This document shows, in pieces, positions 32,481 to 41,041 of a DNA stretch of 45,166 nucleotides. This stretch comes from Lysobacterales bacterium. Its GTDB lineage: Bacteria; Pseudomonadota; Gammaproteobacteria; Xanthomonadales; Wenzhouxiangellaceae. The notes under the pieces are model-generated. The model searched no databases and was not told where the DNA came from. It saw only the letters and a list, made by a program, of their open reading frames with translations. Where the stretch lies: assembly GCA_002722315.1 (NCBI GenBank), contig PBLG01000039.1, forward strand, positions 1-45,166. Reading direction: 5' to 3'. Position 1 is the stretch's first letter; each line of letters starts with the position of its first letter. The position numbers and the translations under genes were made by a program.

Positions 32481-33350
32481 ATGAAAATTCCCGCCCGCTT
32501 GCAACCCCTGGCCGAAGACGGCTTGATCGACGAAGTGCTGCGCCCGCTGAAAAGCGGCAAGGAAGCCGACGTGTTCGTGGTGCGCTGCGGCAGCGAGAAA
32601 CGCTGCGCCAAGGTGTTCAAGGAAGCCAACGTGCGCGGGTTCAAGCAGGCCGCCCAGTACCAGGAAGGCCGCAGCGTGCGCAACAGCCGGCGCGCCCGGG
32701 CAATGAGCAAGCGGACCCGCTACGGCCAGAAGGAGCAGGAAAAGGCCTGGCTGAATGCCGAGGTCGACGCGCTTTACAGGCTGTCGGCCGCCGGCGTTCG
32801 CGTGCCGCGACCGCACGGCTTCGTCGACGGCGTGCTGCTGATGGAACTGATCGTCGACGCTGAAGGCAACGTGGCGCCGCGCCTGGACGGCATGACGTTC
32901 GGCGCCGAGCAGGCGCGCGACTACCACGACCGAATCATTGCCGAGATCGTGCGCATGCTCGCCGCCGGCCTGATCCACGGCGACCTTTCCGAGTTCAACG
33001 TGCTCGTCGACGATGCCGGCCCGGTCATCATCGACCTGCCGCAGGCGGTGAATGCCGCGGCCAACAACAGCGCCGCGATGATGCTGGTGCGCGACGTGGA
33101 TCGGATGAAGCGTTTCTTCGGCCGTTTCGCGCCGGAACTGCTGGCCACCGAATACGGCAAGGAAATGTGGTCGCGCTACGCCGGCGGCACACTCGAAGCC
33201 GACAGTCCGCTGACCGGCGTCTATACCCCCTCGGCCGATGACGTGAACCTCGGCGAACTGATGGCCATCATCGACGCGGCCCGGGAAGAAGAGGCTGAGC
33301 GCCTTGCGCGAATCCGCGAAGAGGCTTCTAACGAACCCGACGACTACTGA
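32481..33350 (+). CDS. RIO-type serine/threonine protein kinase
   Basis: A 289-residue atypical protein kinase of the RIO family. The flexible nucleotide loop is LKSGKEADVF (23-32), and the ATP-contacting lysine is probably Lys44 (CAKVF). The catalytic loop is HGDLSEFNVLV (Asp168, Asn173), and the metal-binding Asp185 lies in IDLPQAV, which replaces DFG as in RIO kinases. The segment RAMSKRTRYGQKEQEKAW is the RIO1-like region after the N-lobe. Eukaryotic and archaeal RIO proteins act in ribosome maturation; the bacterial role is unclear. The C-terminus is a charged helix (AAREEEAERLARIREEA). The ribosome site is weak. It stands alone, divergent from the GGDEF gene. Confidence 0.9.
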   Translation: MKIPARLQPLAEDGLIDEVLRPLKSGKEADVFVVRCGSEKRCAKVFKEANVRGFKQAAQYQEGRSVRNSRRARAMSKRTRYGQKEQEKAWLNAEVDALYRLSAAGVRVPRPHGFVDGVLLMELIVDAEGNVAPRLDGMTFGAEQARDYHDRIIAEIVRMLAAGLIHGDLSEFNVLVDDAGPVIIDLPQAVNAAANNSAAMMLVRDVDRMKRFFGRFAPELLATEYGKEMWSRYAGGTLEADSPLTGVYTPSADDVNLGELMAIIDAAREEEAERLARIREEASNEPDDY

Positions 33351-33445
33351 CTGCTCGAGTGAAATCCGCTGACGCCGGACGTGAATTTTGCCCGTGCCGG
33401 ATGGATTACTATCGCGTGACCGCAAACAGTCGAGAGTCCGGGGCC

Positions 33446-34774
33446 ATGAAAAGCATTCTGATACTCATCGCGGCAGTGTCGCTCGCCGGCTCCGTCCAGG
33501 CGGGCTGGGAGGTCCAGTGGATCGAGCGCTTCGACGGCGACGGCGTGAACTGGGACAACTGGACGGCCCAGACGCAGGCGAACTTCAACAACGAGGTTCA
33601 GTGCTATACCGACGACGATTCGTCGCCGGTGCGCAACTACGATGTCTCCGACGGCACGCTGAAAATCATCGCGCGCCGCGGCGGCGTCGAGTGCCCCGGC
33701 CTGGGCGGCCAGTTCAGGAGCTGGACGTCGGGTCGCCTCAACAGCAAGGACAAGCGCGAGTTCCTGTACGGGCGGATCGAAGCCCGCATCCGCTTCCACA
33801 ACCTGGAAGGCGGCACCTGGCCGGCGTTCTGGATGCTGGAAAACCGGATCGACGAGCAACCTATCGCCGGCGATGGCGACAACGTCGGCTGGCCCAACCC
33901 GGGCGCCTCGGAGATCGACGTCTGGGAGTGGTTTTCCAACGAGCCGTAAAGCTACATCATCAATTTCTTCAACACTGGCGGCTTCGCCTGCGGGTTCAAG
34001 AAAACACATCCGTATCCGGGTGGCGCGCCGGACGTGCTGGAATGGCACACCTACGCCATGGAGTGGAGCGCGGACGGAATCGATTTCTTCATGGACAACG
34101 AGCTCGTGGCCTCGTACAACCTGCAGGGCTGTCCGGTGTACGAAGAACCCATGTTCGTGTTGCTGAACGTGGCCATGGGCGGCAACCTGGGCGGCGCGAT
34201 CGATCCTGAACTGGACCTGGCAACCCTGGAAATCGACTATGTCGCTCACTGCCAGCAATCGGAGGACAGCGAGTCGACCACCTGCGACGAAACCACCACC
34301 GGCGCGTTCCAGTTCGAGCCGGCACTGGATGCCGACGGCCAGTGGGTGATCGACGATCCGGCCTTTGCCGGAAACGCGCAGGGCCTGACCTTCGACTACA
34401 TGGCGTTCGCCGACCTGATGTTCGTGTCCTGGTTCACCTACGTCGACCCGTCGGTGTCCAGCCCGGCAGAGGGGCTGGACGTGGTCGGTGCGCAGGACAA
34501 TCGCTGGCTGACCGCACAGTTGACGGTGGACGGCAACATCGCCACCGGTCCGTTGTTCGCGTCCACCGGCGGGCGCTTCGACTCGCCCCCGCAGCCCGGC
34601 CAGGACACGACCGAGGTCGGCAGCCTGTCGATCGAGTTCACGGCCTGCGACCTGGCCACCGTGAGCTACGAAATAGACGGTACTTCGCTGGTGCGGGAAT
34701 TCCCGATCATCCCGCTGGAAAAGCGCGTCAACGGCGGCTTCCAGTGCGCCAGCGAGGCCGCGGCAGCCCTGTGA
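33446..34774 (+). pseudogene. Glycoside hydrolase family 16 gene interrupted by an in-frame TAA
   Basis: The frame from 33446 encodes a signal peptide (ILIAAVSLAGSVQA) and the N-terminal part of a GH16 beta-glucanase. The catalytic motif is complete: SEIDVWEW with Glu156, Asp158 and Glu161. Six residues later TAA (33947-33949) stops translation at codon 168. The same frame continues without other stops to 34774, coding the rest of the jelly roll (SYIINFFNTGG, HTYAMEWSADGIDFFMDN, LNVAMGGNLGG) and a C-terminal domain of about 170 residues common in this bacterial group. A single substitution (for example from CAA, GAA or TAC) explains the break. It is either a recent nonsense mutation or a sequencing error. 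TAA is not a selenocysteine or pyrrolysine codon, and readthrough is not otherwise indicated. A truncated 167-residue product would lack most of the fold. Confidence 0.85.
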
Positions 34775-34794
34775 GCCCCGGCCGGGTATTCTTG

Positions 34795-34847
34795 AACCAG
34801 CCAACCAGCCAACCAGCTAACCAGCCAACAACCAACAACCAACAACC
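34795..34847 (+). repeat. Adjacent microsatellites (8 bp x 4, 7 bp x 3)
   Basis: AACCAGCC is repeated four times (34795-34826, one base different in the third copy). Directly after it AACAACC is repeated three times (34827-34847). The tract contains no G on this strand outside the AACCAG units and lies 49 bases before the ATG of the S9 peptidase, in the leader or promoter zone. Slippage could vary its length. Confidence 0.85.
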
Positions 34848-34895
34848 AACAAAGCTCCGGCACGACCGGCGCAGAAAGAAACGAGGAGCCCATCC

Positions 34896-36980
34896 ATGAG
34901 AACTTCCCATCCCCTACTGTTGATCGGCATCCTGGTATGCACCTCGATAGTGCTGTCGTCGGACGCTTTCGCCACCGAGCACGAGTCGGAGCACCTCCAG
35001 GTGGCCGACTACCTCGAAATGGAGCAGGTCGCCGACCCGCAGATTTCGCCCGACGGCGAACGGATCGTCTACACCCGCCGCTACGTCGACAGGATGAACG
35101 ACAGCTGGCACTCGGCGCTGTGGATCATGGATGCCGACGGCAGCCGCCAGCGGTTTCTGGTCGACGGGTCGAACGCGCGCTGGTCCCCGGACGGCACGCG
35201 CATCCTGTTCCTGGCGGCCGATGGCAACGACAAGCCGCAGGTCTTCGTGCGCTGGATGGACGACGGTGGCGCGGTCACCCAGGTCACGCGGGTCGACGTC
35301 ACGCCCAGCACCCCGACCTGGTCGCCGGACGGCGAGCACATCGCGTTCGTCGCCATCGTGCCCGCCGAAAGCCCGTGGAACATCGAAATGCCCAGCCCGC
35401 CGGAAGGCGCCAACTGGACCAAGCCCCCGCGCATCCTCGACCGCCTGCACTACCGCCAGGACCGGGTCGGATTTCGCGATCCCGGCTTCTCGCACCTGTT
35501 CGTGGTGCCGGCAGAGGCCGGCAGCGCGCGCCAGCTCACGCACGGCGAGTGGCACGTCGGCGCGCAGTTCGACGGCCTGTTCATTGGCGCCGGGCTCGAT
35601 TGGACGCCGGACAGCCGGCGGATCCTGATCGACGGCTACGATCATCCCGATCACGACCTGGGCTACCGGCGCTCGCACATCTACTCGGTCGATGTCGCGT
35701 CCGGCGAAAAGACGCAGTTGACCGACGAGGACGGCTGGTGGACCAGCCCGGCGATCTCCGGCGACGGCGACCGGATCGCCTATCTGGGCTACCCGGCGAC
35801 CGAAAAGACCTACGAAATGCCGCGGCTTTACGTGATGGACGCCGACGGCAGCGACCGTCGATTGCTGACCGACGAGTTCGACCGGCCGCCGGGCAACCTG
35901 TTCTGGGCGCGCAACGACCGCGGCATATATTTCACCGCCCAGGACGAGGGCTACGTCAACGTCTTCCGCGCCGGTCTCGACGGCGACGTCGAACCGGTGA
36001 CCACGGGCAAGCACACGCTGGAGCTGGATTCGCTCGACGCCTCGCGCGCCACCGGCGTCGGCGTGCTGGCGAGTTTCCACGAGCCGGGCGACATCCACGC
36101 GTTCGGCCTGCGCGGCGACGACCAGCCGCGACGCCTGACCTCGGTCAACGCCGACCTGCTGGCCGGCAAGACCCTGGGCGTCCACGAGGAGATCTGGTTC
36201 GAAGCCGAGGACGGCAACCGCGCGCACGGCTGGATCGTCAAGCCGCCGGATTTCGACCCGGAAAAGCAATACCCGCTGATCATGGAAATCCACGGCGGAC
36301 CGTTCGCGATGTACGAGGGGCGCTTCGTATTCAACTACCAGGCGTTTGCCTCGGAAGGCTTCGTGGTGCTCTACACCAACCCGCGCGGCAGCACCGGTTA
36401 CGGCGAAGCGTTTTCCCAGGCCATCGATCGCGCCTACCCGAGCGTCGACTACAACGACCTGATCGGCGGTATCGACGCGGTGGTCGCGCAGGGCTACGTC
36501 GACGAGAAGCGGATGTACGTCGGCGGCTGCAGCGGCGGCGGGGTGCTGTCGAGCTGGGTCATCGGCCAGACCGACCGCTTCGCCGCGGCCGCGGTGCGCT
36601 GCCCGGTGGTCAACTGGATGAGCATGGCCGGCACCACCGACATCCCGCAGTTCACCTACTCGTTCTTCGACAAGCCGTTCTGGGAAGACCCGGACGCGTG
36701 GCTGAAGACCTCCTCGCTGATGTACGTCGGCAACGTCTCCACCCCGGTGCTCGTGATGACCGGCGAAGAAGACCTGCGCACGCCCATGGCCCAGTCGGAG
36801 GAATACTACGCGGCGCTGAAGATGCGCGGCGTGCCGGCGAAACTCATGCGCTTCGACAGCGAGTACCACGGCACCGGCTCGAAGCCCTCGAACGCCATGC
36901 GCACGATGCTCTACATGATGTCCTGGTACAACGACTGGACCACCGACGGCAAGGTCGACGACGACGAAGAATCCGACTGA
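34896..36980 (+). CDS. S9-family peptidase (prolyl oligopeptidase/acylaminoacyl-peptidase type)
   Basis: A 694-residue exported serine peptidase. A signal peptide (LLLIGILVCTSIVLSSDAFA) is followed by a beta-propeller of WD40-like/PD40 blades (about 40-420; ISPDGERIVYTRR, ARWSPDGTRILFLAAD, TWSPDGEHIAF) and a C-terminal alpha/beta hydrolase domain. The catalytic triad is readable: Ser546 in GGCSGGG, Asp626 in EEDLRTPM and His658 in EYHGTG. The NPRGSTGYGEAF segment is characteristic of the acylaminoacyl-peptidase group. It should cleave short peptides in the periplasm. GAGGAG lies 7 bases before the ATG. The microsatellite tract lies just upstream. The gene is monocistronic and followed by a hairpin shared with the convergent regulator gene. 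Confidence 0.92.
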   Translation: MRTSHPLLLIGILVCTSIVLSSDAFATEHESEHLQVADYLEMEQVADPQISPDGERIVYTRRYVDRMNDSWHSALWIMDADGSRQRFLVDGSNARWSPDGTRILFLAADGNDKPQVFVRWMDDGGAVTQVTRVDVTPSTPTWSPDGEHIAFVAIVPAESPWNIEMPSPPEGANWTKPPRILDRLHYRQDRVGFRDPGFSHLFVVPAEAGSARQLTHGEWHVGAQFDGLFIGAGLDWTPDSRRILIDGYDHPDHDLGYRRSHIYSVDVASGEKTQLTDEDGWWTSPAISGDGDRIAYLGYPATEKTYEMPRLYVMDADGSDRRLLTDEFDRPPGNLFWARNDRGIYFTAQDEGYVNVFRAGLDGDVEPVTTGKHTLELDSLDASRATGVGVLASFHEPGDIHAFGLRGDDQPRRLTSVNADLLAGKTLGVHEEIWFEAEDGNRAHGWIVKPPDFDPEKQYPLIMEIHGGPFAMYEGRFVFNYQAFASEGFVVLYTNPRGSTGYGEAFSQAIDRAYPSVDYNDLIGGIDAVVAQGYVDEKRMYVGGCSGGGVLSSWVIGQTDRFAAAAVRCPVVNWMSMAGTTDIPQFTYSFFDKPFWEDPDAWLKTSSLMYVGNVSTPVLVMTGEEDLRTPMAQSEEYYAALKMRGVPAKLMRFDSEYHGTGSKPSNAMRTMLYMMSWYNDWTTDGKVDDDEESD

Positions 36981-37024
36981 ATTCGGTCGAACCCGGCAAC
37001 CTGCCTGATCATCACACCGGCAGG

Positions 37025-37043
37025 GGGACGCTTTCGGCGTCCC
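37025..37043. terminator. Hairpin between convergent genes
   Basis: GGGACGC (37025-37031) and GCGTCCC (37037-37043) form a perfect stem with a 5-base loop, 44 bases after the peptidase stop and 8 bases before the stop of the convergent regulator gene. There is no long T-run. It probably works as a bidirectional transcript end. Confidence 0.5.
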
Positions 37044-37051
37044 GGCCGGGG

Positions 37052-38113
37052 TCAGCCGCCGGCAAGCCGCCGGATGCCGCGGAACTTGCGGCGGTACTGC
37101 ATCGGCGTCAGGCCCACCCGCGCGTTGAATTTCCGGCTGAAGAAGGCCGCATCCTGGTAGCCGACCGATTCGGCGATCGCTTCGACGGGTTGGTCGGTGG
37201 CTTCCAGCATCTGCTTGGCTTCTTCCAGGCGCAGGGTCAGGACATACTCGATCGGCGTCATGCCCGTGGCCTTGCGGAAGCGTCGCTTGAACGTGCGCTC
37301 GTTGAGACCGCTCAATGCCGCCATCGCCTGCACCGGAGAGGGTTGGTCGTAATGGCGGGCGATCCAGGCCTGGGTCCGCGCGATCGATGCGTCGCCGGTC
37401 TGGCGCGTGGCGGCCAGTGCCGCAAAGGCCTGCTGGCCGCCCTGGTGCCAGTCGATGAGATGCAGTTTGGCGGTCTTCACGGCCTCTTCGCCGCCGCAGA
37501 ATCGCGCGATCAGGTACAGCCCCAGGTCCATCCATGAGGTGCCGCCGCCGGCCATGATCAGCCGCTGGCCTTCGCCGGTGGCGAGCAGGATGCGGTCTGC
37601 CTGCACTTCGATTCCGGGATGGCGCCGTGCCAGGTAGTCGCAGAAACCCCAGTGGGTGGTGGCCTCGAGGCCGTCCAGCAGCCCGGTCTCGGCCAGCACG
37701 ATGGCGCCGGTGCAGGCCGTAGCGACCACGCCGCCGTCGGCATGGTAATCGCGCAACCACGCGATCTCGTCGGCGAACAGGCGGTCGGGTTCGCTTTCCG
37801 GATCGACCGCCACTTCCAGCAGGCAGACCGCGTCCGGTCGATAATCGGCGTGAAGCGCCTGTGTCGGCCGAACCCAGGCGCCGTGGGCCAGTTCCATCGG
37901 TTCGCCGGATGCCGACGCGATCCGCACATCGATCATGGACTCACCGGACCGACCTTCGATCACCGCAGGCCAGTCGCGGCCGGGCGCGGCCAGCACTTCC
38001 TGCATGCCGTAGATCGGCGAGGCGGTCGCCTGGCGGAGCGCCAGGATCGCGATTTCTATCGGCGGCCTTTCGGAAGCTTTGTCCGTTCGCTGGTCTGTGT
38101 CGGTTCTGGTCAT
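37052..38113 (-). CDS. GlxA-type AraC-family transcriptional regulator (DJ-1/PfpI + HTH_18)
   Basis: A 353-residue regulator. The N-terminal DJ-1/PfpI-like domain (about 18-215) has the nucleophile-elbow cysteine in VATACTGAIVLAETGLL (Cys134), followed by ATTHWGFCDYLARRHP and GGGTSWMDLGLYLI, the usual GlxA pattern. The C-terminal AraC DNA-binding domain (about 255-350) has two helix-turn-helix units (LSGLNERTFKRRFRKATGMTP; IAESVGYQDAAFFSRKFNARVGLTPMQYRR). Members often control catabolic or osmoprotectant genes. It is divergent from the methyltransferase operon at 38243 (129 bases), which is therefore a candidate target. The start is uncertain between 38113 (AGGG upstream) and an ATG 16 codons further upstream at 38161. 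Confidence 0.88.
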   Translation of the reverse strand: MTRTDTDQRTDKASERPPIEIAILALRQATASPIYGMQEVLAAPGRDWPAVIEGRSGESMIDVRIASASGEPMELAHGAWVRPTQALHADYRPDAVCLLEVAVDPESEPDRLFADEIAWLRDYHADGGVVATACTGAIVLAETGLLDGLEATTHWGFCDYLARRHPGIEVQADRILLATGEGQRLIMAGGGTSWMDLGLYLIARFCGGEEAVKTAKLHLIDWHQGGQQAFAALAATRQTGDASIARTQAWIARHYDQPSPVQAMAALSGLNERTFKRRFRKATGMTPIEYVLTLRLEEAKQMLEATDQPVEAIAESVGYQDAAFFSRKFNARVGLTPMQYRRKFRGIRRLAGG

Positions 38114-38242
38114 GGCCCTGGATCCGCTGTTTCGGGGGGCCGGAATGTCCGATTTGACCATTCTAGGGCTTTTTCGGCTTTAGTGACGGGCGCGCGTCGC
38201 GCCTAATCTGGGCGCCGTTTCAAATCCAACGGAGCTCGACCC

Positions 38243-39375
38243 ATGACTGCCAGTACCGCAACCTGCATCACTCCCGACCCGAACGCCGCCCCGCCGGCCG
38301 GGGCCGATCCGGCGCGCGCCGAACGCTTCGCCGAGCGCGTCGGCGGCATGATCAACGACGGCGCGGTCGTCGTGATGGTGGCGCTGGGCCACCAACTGGG
38401 ACTGTTCGACGCCATGGCGGCCGCCGGTCGCCGGACTTCCGAGCAGCTCGCCGATCGCACCCGCCTGGCCGAACGCTATGTCCGCGAATGGTTGTCGGTA
38501 ATGACCACCAGCGGGATCGTCGAATACGACCCGGCCGGGCAGACCTTCTGCCTGCCGGCCGAGCACGCGGCCTGCCTGACGCGCGCGCGTCACCGGACAA
38601 CCTGGCCGTGACGGCCCGCTTCATTCCGCTGATGGCCCGGATGGAGGGGCCGATCATGAATTGTTTCCGCAGCGGCGGGGGCCTTCCTTACGATGACTAT
38701 CCCTGCTTTCACGAGGTGATGGCCGAGGACAGCTTCCAGACTGTTGTCTGCGCGCTGTTCGATACCATCATCCCGATGGTGCCCGGGCTCGAGGCGCGCC
38801 TGGAGCAGGGCATACGCGTGCTCGACGCCGGCTGCGGTCGCGGTCTTGCCCTGGTGGAAATGGCCCGGCGCTTTCCGAACAGTGAATTCATCGGCTACGA
38901 CCTTTGCCCGGATGCGTTCGAGCCCACGTTGAGGCGATCGCGCGAGGAAGGGCTGGACAACGTGCATTTCGAGGCTCGCGACCTGCGCGACTTCGACGAG
39001 CCGGAACGATTCGATTTCATCGCGTCCTTCGACGCCGTGCACGACCAGGCGGATCCGCAGGCGCTGCTCGACGGCATTGCGCGTGCGCTTCGGCCGGGCG
39101 GCGTCTACCTGATGCAGGACATTGCCGGATCCAGCCACCTGGAAAACAACCTGGACCATCCGCTGGGACCCCTGCTCTACGCCATCTCGTGCATGCACTG
39201 CACGCCGGTCTCGCTGGGGCAGGGCGGTCCGGGGCTGGGCACGATGTGGGGCGAGGAACTGGCGCGCTCGATGCTCGGGGCGGCCGGATTCACCAGCATC
39301 CGGACCCACAAGCTGGAGCACGATCCTTTCAACGTGTACTTCATCGCCACGCATGACCGGGATGGTGGACAATGA
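38243..39375 (+). pseudogene. SAM-dependent methyltransferase (Rv2258c-like), frameshifted
   Basis: Two overlapping frames together encode one protein of about 377 residues. The first part, 38243-38611, is an N-terminal winged-helix domain (RFAERVGGMINDGAVVVMV; QLADRTRLAERYVREWLSVM). The second part continues in the -1 frame from the SPDNLAVTARFIPLM segment, with the SAM-binding motif VLDAGCGRGLALVEMA, the acidic GYD that ends strand 2, and ARALRPGGVYLMQD. The break falls in a (CG)5 run (38580-38589); restoring one base there joins LTRA to SPDNLAV. A one-base deletion in the gene or in the read is the simplest cause. GGAG lies 9 bases before the ATG. The stop overlaps the next start (ATGA at 39372). 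The substrate is unknown. Confidence 0.85.
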
Positions 39376-40189
39376 CCGACACGACTTCGCGATTCGCGTC
39401 GTCGCTCGCCGCGCGGCGAACGACCCGCACGTCCGCTATGAAACCATTCGCAATGCGTCTGCTGTTCAACCTCTATCCGCCTTACCTCGGCACGGGCATC
39501 GGCGTGCGCGAGATCTCGCCCGACTATCGCCGCATGGTCGTCGAAATGAAGCTTCGCTGGTACAACCGGAACACTGTGGGTACCCATTTCGGCGGCAGCC
39601 TGTCGGCCATGACCGACCCGTTCTACATGCTCATGACCATGAAGAACCTGGGTCGTGAATTCATCGTCTGGGACAAGTCCGGCACCATCGATTACCGCAA
39701 GCCGGGGCGCGGCCGGGTCAAGGCGGAATTCCGCATCGACCAGGCGTTCATCGATGAAGTCCGTGGTGCCACCGCCGAGGGCGACAAGTTCGAGCCGACT
39801 CTGGGGAACCTCTGAACAACTCTGCGCGGAGCGCGTTTCAGTCGGAAAAGCCGCAGATCGTGTGGTGCGGACCGAGTGACAGTAGCCATCGCTACGGCCG
39901 AGGGGCGCAACGCGCGAGATGCGGCTTTTCCGGCGAAACCCTTCGGGACGGGCCTTTGCGGGGCCTCCGACTTGTTTGGGCTCGCTTATTTGGAACAACC
40001 AAACTATGCTCGCCCAAGCCAAGCCGGAGCCTCCCGCAAAGGCGCCGTCGCGCCCGCGCAGAGTTGTTCAGAGGTTCCCTGGCCGTCGACATCCTCGACG
40101 AGGCCGGCGACGTGGTCGCCCACGTGACGCGAACGCTCTACATCCGTCGCAAGCAAGCCCCGTTCGAAGAGACGAAACGGCGGCCATGA
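39372..40189 (+). pseudogene. DUF4442 (hotdog-fold) gene split by a miniature element
   Basis: The 5' part (39372-39804) codes for a DUF4442 protein, a thioesterase-like hotdog fold: LLFNLYPPYLGTGIGVREI, NRNTVGTHFGGSLSAMTDP and DYRKPGRGRVKAEFRI. Inside the element the frame meets TGA at 39813-39815, giving a truncated 147-residue product. The 3' part (40083-40189) codes LAVDILDEAGDVVAHVTRTLYIRR and ends at 40189. Removing 278 bases (element plus one CTGG) joins the parts in frame (CTG GCC GTC GAC) to give 179 residues, the normal size. Its start overlaps the upstream methyltransferase stop and its stop overlaps the downstream methyltransferase start (ATGA both times), so it was the middle gene of a tightly coupled operon. 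Confidence 0.9.
39805..40078. mobile_element. 274 bp MITE with 25 bp perfect terminal inverted repeats
   Basis: The ends are perfect inverted repeats of 25 bp (39805-39829 and 40054-40078) starting GGAACCTCTGAACAAC. The 4 bp CTGG at 39801-39804 and 40079-40082 is the target duplication. The inside is non-coding and itself folds: CGGAAAAGCCGCA (39843-39855) pairs with 39920-39932, GTAGC with GCTAC (39882-39895), and GCCTTTGCGG near 39951 with its complement near 40037. There is no transposase, so it needs one from elsewhere. Tip sequence and 4 bp duplication would suit an IS5-type transposase, which is a guess. No second copy is present in the window. It interrupts the DUF4442 gene. Confidence 0.93.
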
Positions 40190-40932
40190 GTTCGGTGCGC
40201 GAACACTACGACAACCATCTTGGGCCGGTCTACGCCTGGATGGTCGGCGGCGAGACTTCCGCGCTTGCGCGAGGCGACGCCGAGATCGGTGCGCTTGATG
40301 TCGCACCTCGCGGCGGCGGCATCGCGGTCGATCTGGGGGCGGGCTTCGGAATGCACGCCATCGCGCTGGCCGAGCGCGGCTTCGATGTCGTGGCCGTCGA
40401 TGCCTGCAGTGTCCTGCTCGACCGGCTGGAGCGACTCGGGCAGGGCCGGCGCATTCGCATCGTCCGCGACGACATGCAGTCTTTTGTCGATCATTTGCCC
40501 GGCGCGCCGGAACTGGTGATGTGCCTGGGAGATACCTTGACGCACCTTCCCGACGACTCGGACGTCGAGGCCCTGATCGAAGAGATCGCCGGAGTCATGG
40601 AACCGGGAGGGCGTTTCATCGCGACGTTCCGGGACTATTCGCAAAGGCTGGATGGCACCCGGCGCTTCATACCGGTTCGCAGCGACATGGATCGCAACAT
40701 GACCTGCTTTCTCGAATATTCGGAATCCCACGTCCTGGTGCACGACATTCTCAGCGAGAGAAGAGGCGCCGAATGGGCGACCCGGGTCGGCGCCTATCGC
40801 AAGCTTCGCCTGGCGCCCGCTCGGTTCAGGTCGATGTTGATCGCTCGCGGGTTTTCGGTCGAGCAAAGTTCGGAACCGGCGGGCATGGTCCGATTCTCGT
40901 CCCGGTTGGATCATCCCGGGAATCCGGAGTAA
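40186..40932 (+). CDS. Class I SAM-dependent methyltransferase
   Basis: A 248-residue cytoplasmic methyltransferase with a Rossmann-like fold. Motif I is AVDLGAGFGMHAIAL (47-61) and motif II ends in VVAVDAC. IRIVRDDMQSFV supplies the adenine-site acidic residue, and LVMCLGDTLTHL is the post-motif strand. The remainder includes a beta-rich C-terminal part (ATFRDYSQRLDGTRRFIPVR). The substrate is unknown. Its ATG overlaps the stop of the DUF4442 frame (ATGA at 40186-40189), so its translation was probably coupled to the now disrupted gene. The insertion 104 bases upstream may reduce its expression or have given it a new leader. Confidence 0.88.
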   Translation: MSSVREHYDNHLGPVYAWMVGGETSALARGDAEIGALDVAPRGGGIAVDLGAGFGMHAIALAERGFDVVAVDACSVLLDRLERLGQGRRIRIVRDDMQSFVDHLPGAPELVMCLGDTLTHLPDDSDVEALIEEIAGVMEPGGRFIATFRDYSQRLDGTRRFIPVRSDMDRNMTCFLEYSESHVLVHDILSERRGAEWATRVGAYRKLRLAPARFRSMLIARGFSVEQSSEPAGMVRFSSRLDHPGNPE

Positions 40933-41041
40933 AGTCGAACACGCGACGGTCCAGCGGCAGGAATCCGATGCCGCTTCGGTTCCGGGATCGCTTTCACCCG
41001 TCGGGAAGCGCATCCGGGCATTCCAGGACAGGAGGTTTTGA

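Noticed and set aside
33947..33949. Recoding (selenocysteine, pyrrolysine or programmed readthrough) at the GH16 stop
   Set aside because: The codon is TAA, not TGA or TAG, and no structure after it points to readthrough. Mutation or error is simpler.
34914..37760. Very long open frames (up to 948 codons minus strand, 866 plus strand) across the S9 peptidase and regulator genes
   Set aside because: They are shadows of high-GC coding DNA: composition rich in Arg, Ala and Gly, no ribosome sites, no recognisable domain, and full overlap with two well-supported genes.
38570..38620. Programmed ribosomal frameshift in the methyltransferase gene
   Set aside because: There is no slippery heptamer of the usual A/T-rich type and no evident downstream pseudoknot. 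The (CG)5 run better fits an indel.
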